A stretch of DNA of 64,000 bases from Bugula neritina (Eukaryota > Bryozoa > Gymnolaemata > Cheilostomatida > Bugulidae). Of this stretch, positions 24,401-36,400 are shown in pieces. The notes under the pieces are model-generated. The model made no database searches. It worked only from the letters and a program-made list of their open reading frames with translations, and was not told the origin of the DNA. Every line of letters begins with the position of its first letter. Within the stretch, counting starts at the first letter, position 1. The position numbers and the translations under genes were made by a program. The stretch spans positions 14,063,222 to 14,127,221 of the forward strand of contig OZ037766.1 of assembly GCA_964035545.1 (NCBI GenBank), read 5' to 3'.

Positions 24401-27400
24401 ACTTTATTAGTCAATGCATTGCCTTATGCTTATGCTGGGGTAGGCACAGTGTTGCAGTCTCTCAATAGCCGAGTTCTAGTGGAAGTTCGTGAGGTAGGTG
24501 TAGTAACGGAGAAATTGAGAAAAGTCTGTGCTCTAGATTAGAAATGTAGCGAAGAAAGTTATGTTCTAACGAGAGTTTCAACCAAGCTAAAATTCATAAA
24601 GAACTTAGACTATTGAAGTTTCTCCACTACTGCACCCAATTAATGACATTGAAGTTGTCTATATGCAGAAATAGAGCAATCATTCTGCAAACTCAAGTGC
24701 CAACCAAGCCTACATTCAGCACCCAAGTGCATCTGCTTACTTGCAGCAGTTCTACAGTTGATATAGCTTGAAATCCTCTACATATATGTAAGGATGTAGT
24801 AGACTACTGACTCTGTAGAGATGAGAATTGGTGTCATATGAATTATACTCTTGTAGCTTATAAGGATGAATTGATTGCTTAGCAGGAGAACCTCCTACGC
24901 AGTTGCTAATATTCTTTGCCCAGATTGCTTCTGGTGCCAATCTATTGGTCACAGGCTCATAATTCACACATATTGATAACCTAATAGACACGGATCACCA
25001 CACTCTGTCACAGTCACTAAACACTCCTATCTGTCTAACTTCAGCTGTGTTCAGTGCTCTTAGCAAAGGTCACTGTTCTATTTTGCAAGATAATGTTGAA
25101 GTTGTGTTGTGGCTTCTCTATAATTAATATTTATGATCATAACTTTTTGTTTGCCATCAGATGATGTTGAAAGAATGGTTATGTACACTTCCTGTAATGA
25201 TTAGATCATGAAATAGTCACCATTACTCTAGCAATGTTCTCTGTTGTCATCTCACAACTAAATTTTGTATGAACAGCCATGACATCACCACTACACCTTG
25301 TGTTGTCTGAAACTCACCAACAAATTTCTGTAACCAGCTGACACCTTGTCATGGTGTCAACCTCTCTCAGTCAACTATAACTTTATCATAATGTGTTTCA
25401 TAAACTAGCCTGTGTTTTCTCTAGGCGGTCAAACTCTATGATAAGTTTACCTGTGACAAGGTAGGCCAAGCTGTGTAGTGAGTGAGACTGAGGGCTGGTG
25501 GACCAAAACTCTCATGCTATTTACGTACTACCTTAACGGCTGCCTAACTTACTATAGTGACTTGTTTGAAACAATCTCTCACTTCGAGAGTGCTTGTCTT
25601 AGTTACATACTAATGTAGTGTAGAAGACTATAATATTCATATATATATTATGCTGACACTGTATAAGAATAGCTCAGTAAATATTATATAATGATGAATA
25701 TATACAGTGTGCCACCAGAATATAAGACGGCTTGCAGCTTCATATTTGACATTTAATGCGTTAAAATAATGTCCAGCTACTGGTCCACTGGGGAATTGTG
25801 CAGTGTATTACACTACATATAATTTTTTATTGTACTACGACCATAATGAATTTTTTGTCAACAGCTAAAATTAAAATTCTAATGTATTTGAGATGGAGTT
25901 GCTGTATTGGTTATTTTAGATATAATGTTATTTTGATAATAATTGGCATTTGTTTAAGTCAAAGCATCATATGTATGCCCTGAATGAATGTCATATCAGT
26001 GACTTTTAATCATACTTTATTATACAAATAGAAATAAATGAAATATGTTTGAATTCTCAGGCTGGTCTTGGGCTGTGCTTAATGCCAAGTTTCTACTGAT
26101 AACTACTCTTGTATGCTGCTACGTTGTAGTCCTTTAGCTGTGCTCAGTATAATCTCTTTCTCACTCTCTAACTCCTTACCATGTAACTGTGTGATATACA
26201 TATATATATTTCAGCTACATAATAGGCAGATTGTAGTTTTCCCTGCCGGTGTACAATTTGTAGACAACCCCTAATCTATAGCATATTCTTCTCCACCACT
26301 GCCCCCACCACCCCCTCAACCACCATTGCAGAGAAAGGTTAATGAGCAGTAAAATCAGAAGTACATAAACTACACTACAAAGTTTTACGAAGCACTCCCC
26401 TCTTACTCTGTTCTCAAAGTGTGAAAGTTTACTTCTTAGTGACCAACAGAGTTGAGATGCATTTCCCACCAGAGAGGATATCCTAGTAGATGTTTCACTT
26501 GTTGTATCAGTTATGAGAGAATTGCTTGGGTTACCCTTTTCACAGATTCTTGTGTCCACCCCTGGCAGCAGACTACTTGGCTGGCATGAACTGTCATACT
26601 CACTGCTGTTGGTTGTTTCTAGATTATCCATCTTGAAATCGGTAAACGTTTTTATTTGTTCCGAACACGGCTTGTGGTTATTTTTTCTCCTCGTAGCTGC
26701 TGTGCTCTTAGTTGAGCTTTGTAAATTTTTCCTCACTTGTGTTTTCTCCTGGAAGCAAATTGGGGTCCAGAGTCTACTCGTTGGAGCTGTTGCAAGAGAG
26801 TGGAAGGACTCAGCATGGGACAATTTTCTGTATTTTGGAGAGTGATTTCTTGTACTTCCATGGCGAGAGAAATAAGTGCTACCAAATCTTGGCAATGAGC
26901 TGGAAGATCTACTGATTCGATCTGAATCAGATGCGGATGGACTCCCAAACTGCCGACATTTTTTAGTCACCAGCTCTTTTTGTAAACTGCCTATGTGCTG
27001 GCCATGATTTGATATTCTAAGGATGTAACCTTTAAGTGGCTGTAGATCTTCCTTTATATAATCAATGAGTCGTCGAAGGTGAACGGGGGATAACTTCAGA
27101 TTTATTGCGCTCTCCATCTCACCTAGCCTTTGGTTTATCTCATCTAAAATACTGCCTACATGATTGATCACTGATTTCTGGAGATTTAGCCTGTGTTCCA
27201 CAGCATCTTTACTTACTTCTTCATACGAGCACTGGTATGTATGCCGGGTGTCAGATATGTTTACCATTGGGCGCCCAACTGAATGCATGACTTGCTCAAA
27301 GATTGCGCAGGCAGTAGTTGTGCCTGGTTTTACAGCCTCTGTTCACTCTATTATGTCATGAGTTTTGAATCTGGTTTTCTTGTTAGAGCTTAGATACAAA

Positions 27401-30400
27401 GGTTTCTGGTCCTCTAGTTTTCTAATAATCATATTTCCTTTTAGCTCCATTGTAGCTCGTCACGTTGTCCTTTGTTGCCTTTGTTGCGTACATTACCAGC
27501 ATAGTATCTATGAAATATTTAGTGATTGTGAATTTTGTCAATAAACTTGTACTCTGTGCTCATGGGATTTCTTACTGTCTTTGCTTGTTTTCTGGTTATA
27601 TTTTGGCTAAGGGAACAGCTTGATTTAGACACTGGATCCGAGGAGACTGTCTCTAGGGGTACAAGTCCCCAGTCTATGCCATCATCATGTAGCCCTATAG
27701 ATCAGCCGCCCAGAATATAGTCTTATGGTTGTCCAAATTTTATGATTAGTTTTTTTTCTGGGCTCTAAAAATGGCTAAGCAACACAAATTAAGGAAAAAG
27801 TCCACTCGGTAGGGACAATAACATTATGTAAACCTTACATTGTTCTTATTAGGCATTGTATGTAGACCATAGCTTTGTTGAGTTCTTCAGATTATGTTTT
27901 TTTGAACCTTCACAGACAAGAATCTCTCTCCACCCCTCTTTCCAGTCCTGCCACCACCTATTAGTATATTCATAGTACTTTCCTAGTATTTGGTTGATTT
28001 GTTTCTTGCAGAATTTCCAACACATATTTTCTTGTTTAAAGTTTGGTGATGTTTTAGTACTGTTATTGAGGCGGAGTCTGACGACATGAATGTCTCGACC
28101 ATGTCTGCTCCACAGCTACTTGGAGCTGGTAAGAATAACAGAACACCATTGGTTAATGTCACTCAAGTGTCCTTGGATGGCGAAGACCACTCAGTACAAA
28201 TGAGAGCTAAAAGGACACCCAGCAATCCTAGTAATAAAGATGTACTTGATCTGACAACTCCAAAGTCTCTTGCTACCAGGTGAGCCAGGAAGTTTAACTT
28301 TTAAATTGGTTAGCATGTTTTAGTTTGTGAGGCATAAAAAGTAATACTAACTAATTAGATTAATTGTAAGTAAGTAAGTAAGTAAGTAAGTAGGCTACCA
28401 GGTATTGCAATCTGAATATTACTTGCCTGGAGCTACTGGTGACTTGGCTACTTGAATATCTACCTTCATAATAAATTTTGTTGCATTTTGACATCAGGCT
28501 ATTCTCTAATATTTTTTGCTAAGTCAGCTTAAGATTTACTCGCACTGTACTTACTGTATTTTAAAGTTACTCGCTCTGTACTTACTGTATTTTAAAGTTA
28601 CTTACATTGTACTTACTATATTTTGAGGTAACTTACATTGTACTTACTATTATTTTGCCACTTTTGAAGTCATATGAGAAGTGCCTCAGTGAGGCTCCGT
28701 GGAACCAAAGCTCAGTCATTGTAAGTCTACTTGTGGGTTTCTGTGTTGGGCTTGTGTAATTCCTGCACTCCTCTAAGTGTGACAATTTCTACTAAATTCA
28801 CAAAACCCGTCCTGCACTGTGACTAAATTATGCCCAATTGGTTAAATTTGCCTGCTCTGTGAAGTTATAGATATGCTTTTCATGTTTAAATTTGATATAG
28901 TTATTAGGCTGTAACATGCTATGATTCCAGAACAAGATTTATATGTAAACTTCATAAAACAAGACTGTTATCATCAATTAAAAGTAGCGTTTAGAGAGAC
29001 AAATTGGCTGCAGCGTTAATAAATGGATTAGTGATGACTACATTGTGTGATGCCATCCAGATATTGCTTTCTCCCCCCTAGACTCTATCTGTTTAAATAT
29101 AGTTTAGTTGACACAGAGGTTGTGTTGAAGCTGTCTTCTTATGTGCTGACTTTGTTTGCACTACAAGAGTTCTTTACCAGTTTCAAGTGAAACCAACTAA
29201 ATAGATTTATCTTCTCTGTGTCATCATTTTTTGGCAAATTTATGAGTCTTTGCATGACAAGTTCTATCAGAAATAATTGAGTTGAAAATAATTGAAATAC
29301 ATTTCAATTCTTGTCAGTGCAATTAAATAAACGAATATGTAAAATATTTTTAAAATATGTAAATGTTAATTTTTTTGTTGGTACTACTAAAAGCTGCAAT
29401 GGGCACATACTGCAGAGAACTCTTGTATGGTAAACAGAACAGTACTTAGCCTTTGTTTTCTGCTATGTAGAGTAATAGATCTTATCAGCTTTACTAACTA
29501 ACCTCTACTATACTGATTGTTGGAGTAGTCTAAGGTTGCAGGGTGATTATTGCTTAACAGGTACCTTTGCTACTGCATTGGCACTTATACCTCACTGATA
29601 GTGCTGCCTTAGCAATCTGATTTATGACTAAACCTGTGCTGATTGTTGCCATGCTTATTGTGTGGCAGCATTTTTCTTATTGGCAGCAAAAGTTGATCCA
29701 GTAACTGGTTAATAAATGACACTTTTGTTATAAATAATAAGTTTTATTAATACTTATATGAATGTGTTAATTAAATTTTGTGTTGTATATGCACTCACAT
29801 CATATCTTTTAGTGATTATTTGAAGATGTGTAACCTGAAATCTTTTAGACTGGCATCACTGCAGACAAACGGGGAGGAAGGGTGGAAGCGCCGAATTGGA
29901 GAGAAGGACCATGGTAGTTTCAGAGCTGGTAGTATCCATGAAAGGCTGAGTAAAATGGAAAGCAACTCTAAAAGTTGGCAGAAAAATAAAGGACAAGAAA
30001 ATGATGCAAAACAGTTTACTGTGGAAGGCAAAATGGCGAGTGAGTGCTGTTAGGATATAGTGGGCTTTGTTATTAGTATATTCATCACTTTCTAGACTAC
30101 TGCATTGTAAACCCCAAGTTCTCAAACTATGGTATAAATGCACTGCTTTTGAAACAACTGAGAATTTGTTGTCTCCCTTGTTCAATTGGATTTGTAATGT
30201 ATTATATATTTCTGAGTTACAAAATTCAAAATGATAGGTTATAGATTTCGCATAGTATAGAAAGATAAATTAAATGCAGTAGTATATTGTGATATTACTA
30301 CATTACTTTAGAACATAGAGACTACCATTTAAATAATGTTTTAGAAAAGGGAGATATTGCAGTAAGTCCTAGCCCTTTGATGCCAAGAAAAGAGAAAATT

Positions 30401-33400
30401 GTGGGAGCTGCAAAGCGAGCAGGATCTTTCAGGTTGAAGAGAGGTGTGTTGGTTTATTTGCTGTCTAAAGCAGAAAGAAAATTAAAAATATCCACAATAT
30501 CACTTCAACTTCTCTTAAAAATCCATTTATTTCACACTTAATTTTCAACGCTGCTTTTTTTGTTGCTCAGTAATTACTCCTATCTTTCTATTATTTTATA
30601 TTTAACCTTAGATGTGTTACCACGCTCATTTAGCTCTAGTGGATTGTTGTGAATAGGTTGCAAACTAGCTTACACATACCTATTATAGTTTTATTTAGAG
30701 CTAATTACAGTTTCATTCTATGTACATGTATTAATCTATAAAAATATTTCAGTCATTCATCAGATTGTGAGTTGTGTTCTCATGTTATTCAGTTATTTAG
30801 TAACCACCCTACATGGCTATGGTTATTGATTAAACTAATCTCTCATTTTATGTGACAGTTTCTTTAGGCTGTGTTCCAGGTAATAGCTGTTCTTATGTAA
30901 CACCTGCTAATATCAGCGTGCAGCTCATTTCACTGGTACATATACATTACATAAACAACTCTTTTGCAATTTTTAATGCAAACTTAAGTAGAATTTGGTA
31001 TACAATGCAGTTTTAGTTTTCAAGGAAATGGAATTTTCGAAATGTCTATTATCTTTACACAATCAAGTAGCTGCATGCTTGCTAGCAGGTGTTACATTCA
31101 GATTCTAATAAACATTAACGTTGGGTCAAGGTGTACATCTATCCACATACATGTTTCTCAATGCATTTAATAACCTCTTACCACAATATTTGGAGTTATC
31201 TGCACTGAATATTCATTAGATAATGTAAAATATTTGTGATTTGTGATGCTGCTAGTATATTTTAGTAGTAATAAATATTTCTAGTTAACAAGGAGTATAA
31301 TATGAATACTTGAGTGTAATAGTGAGTTGTCCTGAGGTATCATGACTTAAACTGGTGAATTATGAACCCGTGTTCTAATATGAATACGGCGACACTTCTA
31401 ACATCAATGCTAACTGCTGAAAATTATTACTCGTATTATTGCTTAGATTTCTAGTTACCTTTTTCAAAATTTATATAAACAACTTTCCAAATTTACTATA
31501 TTACTATCTTTCTAGTCAGCGATTTGCATGTGCCACACCTATCACTGTCCTCTAATCCCACAGTGCAAAAATCTTTAACCAGCAAATGCTTTGTCATTTA
31601 AATACTGGAGTTGAGTTTTGCACAGTTCAGCATTAAGCAGCAACTATAGTAGCAACATTTCGGTGCTGGATCCTTAAAATTATTGTGTGTACCAAAAAGA
31701 TGTAAATGTGCCACCAATGGCGTGCATGTGCAAACTTTCTGTGTATTTATAAACATATTTTATAGTTATCATTTTTATCATTGTATTATATAGCAATGTA
31801 TTTCATATTGCATATCATTAGGGTGTTGAACATTTGTGTCTCTTTTCTATGAATTACTTACAAATATTGGGTTTACGTTTACACTATATTTACCTGTAGT
31901 TTACTTATGATTTATGTAACTCTAGTATTAGTTATTGACAATACTGATAACTCAAATCAGTGTTTGCTTTAGATGTGTTAAATTTTTCATTACTATTTTA
32001 TTATCTGTATTTCAGAGGATAGCAAAGTTCTAACTAAGCCTGCCCGACCACTCTCCGTGCAAGTTCCGAGCAATGCAGATGTGAGAGCAGCTTCGCAGCA
32101 AACAGTTTCGTCAACCGTAGTCAAGGTTCCTGAGATGGATGATGCCGCAGAATTCTTTGCCTCTACGTCCCTTCAGGAGAATATTGAATTGACTTCTGAA
32201 GATTTCGATGATATATTCATGCAGTCGGCCAACCTGTAAGTGTTTAACATTTGTCTGCTTCTAATGTTTAAAATCTAATTATTTTTGCTTGTCAGCATAC
32301 AAAAACAAAGTGTTTTTCGGATTAAAAAAATTGAGGTTTCGACTTTTTATTTCATAGACTGCCCATGGCTTCAAAAATTAAGCCAAAGCGAAAGTTGGCA
32401 TCAAAATCTACCAATCCATACAGAGCCCTGCAGATGAGACAAGACATCAAGTCTGAGTACACAGAGACTAAGACCAATATTGCTGAGCAGGAGATTAAAC
32501 GGCTCAACAAGAATAAAGGTTTGTGCTAATAATATTACAATATAATACATATACTTAGTGTAGCCATCCTATTTCAAATATTTAATTTATTTTATAGTAT
32601 TTAATAGTCTTACAACAAAATGCATATAATACTTAGTATAAAATAGCTATTAGATTTCTAAGTAGTTTCTTGGAACTAGGATCCTACTCTCAGTGTGGTG
32701 TATTAGCCACTGTCTCCAACTGTACAGTCTTTCACTGTGTAACTATTATGTTTATTCAGTGAAAGAGCAAGCTACTCGCTCAGCCCTTGCTGGACTGGCT
32801 ATCAAGGAAGATATAAACAAAGTTTCTCTGAAAAAGGCTAATCATTCAGAAGTGAAGAACCCGGGTGGCATGTCAGCCGCCCCGTACAAAGACCTCATGT
32901 TAATTCAGATCAAGGGTAGGCGTCACGTGGAAATGAGGCTAGTGAATCCATCACCCAAGTCTGTCAACAGTGGAGATTGTTTTCTCCTTGTAACTAAGAA
33001 TAAAATATTTCAATGGATGGGAGAATTTGCCAATCTCATGGAGAGGTAAGTGAAAAACAACTAAAGTTAGGACTCTTGAACTTCAGCTAGAGGTCAAGAG
33101 TTGTGTTCTACTTGATACAAACACTAATTTTGCTTGTTAGTCAAATCGGTCATTGGTTGCTTGATAAGCCTAGTAACTTGAAGCCAAACAAAGATATTGT
33201 AGTGTTACTGGTTTCAAAGAATGAGGATGTTTTTTTAATGAAGTAGTGAATATAATGTAGGTCCAAGGCTGCTGATTTGACAAGCTACATATTAGCCAAG
33301 AAAGATATTGGCTGCACTCTGGCTAAATCTGTGGAAACTATCGAAGAAAATAAAAACCGCATGAGTCATAATGCAGCCGAATTCTGGAAGCTTCTTGGCG

Positions 33401-36400
33401 GAAATCGGTCTTACTCCCGTAAGTAGCTAGTAGTCTGGTTACTCTCATGTTGTTAGTTATAAAGATTGTTGAAAGTATTTCTGTTTGAAACATGTTGATG
33501 AAATAAAGGTAGAAGGTTGGGATATAAGTATTTACAAGATGGGCATGCATATATCCTTGTGTGTCGCTAGACTGTGGCCCTGCTGAAGAGGATGAGTTAT
33601 ATGAAGACTATATAGCCGAGACTAATGCCGTGTATGAGGTGATGGGCTCAGAACTGAACCCTATTGTGGAGTTCAGTGGTCAAGTGCCCAGATATGATAT
33701 GCTCAGCGATGACAAGGTATATCTACTTATAAAGCAGATGTGTTCTTACAACTGTCGCTTGACTAGTCAAAGTTGCTAATGTTTCACGTGTAGATGTATT
33801 TGAACCAGCTTGTAGCCGAGTCACGCTATTTCTATACATGCACTGTCACAGGTGCTGATATTTGACTTTGGAACTGAAGTCTATGCCTGGTGCGGCAAAT
33901 TGGCGAGTATGGAGCTGAGAAGGACGGGTCTCAAATTGGCTAGAGTGCTGTTTCAGGCGGGATACGACTACACCGATTACGATATTAACCCAATGTCACC
34001 GCTCACTCGTAAGTCGAGTTTTCTGATTTCATCCTATGTGTGCTTATAATTGTGTGGTTCTCGTGAACTGCTTATTTCCTGTTTTGTAGTTCCAGAAGCA
34101 GGTGGTCTACCGAAGAAAGCTGACAAACGACCTGATTGGGCAATTTGTGGTAAAGTCACCGCAAATATGGAAACTTTGCTGTTTAAAGAGAAATTTTTTG
34201 ATTGGCCAGAAGCCTCTAGACTGATTCAAGTAAGAATCTGGTTAAATACTGACGCAGAAGCTACATATATCGTATGTAAGAAATGTCTGGCATTGTGAAT
34301 TTATTTAAGAAATTGTTAATAAAGGCCACAGTTTTTACTTCCTTGAGAAAGTATATAGATTACTAGTTACAATCAATTCTCTAAGGGGTCTTGTACTTTC
34401 ACTGCTCTGTTGTAACCTAATATTGATGAAGTATATGAATTCTCTTCCATTCAAAGGTGAAAGAGGTACAGAATACAGGGTCATCATCGCCAGTGGAAGA
34501 GCTTAAAGCATTTGATGTAGATAAAATGGTGGTGAGATCAACTGACCCCGTCACTCTGGTGCTGGAGAATAGTAACGTTGGGAGAGGAGACCAGTGGTGG
34601 GTATCTAAATCATAGTACACTGTGTACTCTATACATAGTACACTGTGTACTCCATACATAGTACACTGTCTACTATGTACATATCTTACTGCAACTTATC
34701 ATCAGTTCGGAGTGCAGCACCAACTTGAAAGTTTCTTCCAATAGGGTGGAGGATGATGATGGTTTGAAGCGTCAGTATGCAATAGAGACACTGGGAGTTC
34801 GCATGTGGCACGTTTCTGCTACAGATTACTACTTGCTGACTGAAGACAGCCACGGACAGCTGTATGACGGCGATACTTACGTAGTGAGGTGGCAGTATCA
34901 GATTAAACAAAGTGGTACGTTATACACAACAGCCGCTACTTTCTTTCTCTTTAGCTTAGTTGGTGCCTTGGTCAAAATAATTTTAGAACATACTTTTTAA
35001 GTAGAAGTACTACATATATATGTAAAGCACACAGCTTAAATAGCCACTGTTTTTAACCTGGTGGGTTATTAATTCTTTTACTTGTTAATAGTGTTAACTC
35101 AAGCCTGTGGAAGTTATAATTGTAGGCGATTTTAAATATTTCCACTTGATTGAGTTACAGCTTTTGCCAGATGTATATTATAATATAAGTATGTATAATT
35201 TTGTGTTGTGCTGTACAGCTGAATATGGTAATATATCATTTCAAAGTACATGGCCCACGTTTGACTCTCTTCTCTGCCCACTTCCCTTTACCCCAACTCC
35301 CCAGCTGCGTGGCTAATTATTTAGAGAGTTAATAATGGTGAAAGCCTGCTCCCTATATTTTAATGAAGTTTTGATTTGTTTTCCACCATTGTTTTATTAC
35401 TGTCATGCATATCAAGTCATGAGCCTTTTGTGCTAGTGAAGGAAGTCAACACAATTAATTCCATTGCAAAAAGTTCTCATAAGTTCTCGTAACCAAGTAA
35501 TCACGTACCTATTATTCCTCAGTGTATGTATTGCAGGTGTGAGAAGCCTGAAAGGCAATGCTAGTAAGCGCCAGACACAGATGGGACGGGAACGGTGTGC
35601 TTACTTCTTCTGGCAGGGTGCTCAGTCTACAATAAATGACAAGGGGGCGTCAGCATTGATGACCGTAGAGTTGGATGAGGAGAATGGGCCACAAGTTAGT
35701 ACTCACTGTAACCTCTCGGCTCCACCATCTTGAAATTTCACATTTTTATGTGACTCTTGTAGTTACTTATTTGTTGCTAAACAACATACTTCAGCTTAGC
35801 ATAAGAGAGAAAAAATATAGCACTTGAAAATTTTCTGTAGCCAGAAGTATTTTCTGCATCTTGTCTCAGAGTTAATTTGATATAAATAGAAGGTCATGTG
35901 AAGATTATGGTAAACAGCCAACCACTTGTGTTGGCTGTCAGTACTTAGTTTGACAAATTACAAACATGTGGTTACACAGCATTGTGGAATCTATCTAGCA
36001 GATTAACCATGTGTCTAATATGTTTGCCTGTTATTTGCTGTGAAACATGTTATTCCCTGTTTTTCTGATGGTATTTCAAACTTTTTCTAAATTGTAAAAA
36101 AGCTGTCAGTACTGCAGTCTAGTGCTAAGTTCCGCTTTGTTCAAACTCTGTGCAGTTACCATCTATAGTCATATGTACTCGGCCTTTCTCACATTCAGTG
36201 GGTGTTACATTGTCAGGTCAGAGTGGAGCAAGGCTTAGAACCAGCCTGTTTCCTGTCATTGTTTAATGGCCATATGATTACTCACCTCGGCAAACGAGAA
36301 AATGATGGACAGAAAGACACTCATAAGTTATACATTGTGCAGCATGAACACGAGAGAGAAGCTTCATTGCTAGAAGTAGCTGCTTGCGCTGATAATTTAA

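Noticed and set aside
26513-26948. Other open frames overlapping the nested antisense gene
   Set aside because: Shadow frames of the 357-codon ORF with no signals of their own.
34601-34606. gtatct as donor of supervillin exon 36
   Set aside because: It would shift the frame so that exon 37 reads to a TAG within 13 codons; gtgggt at 34597 keeps it open.
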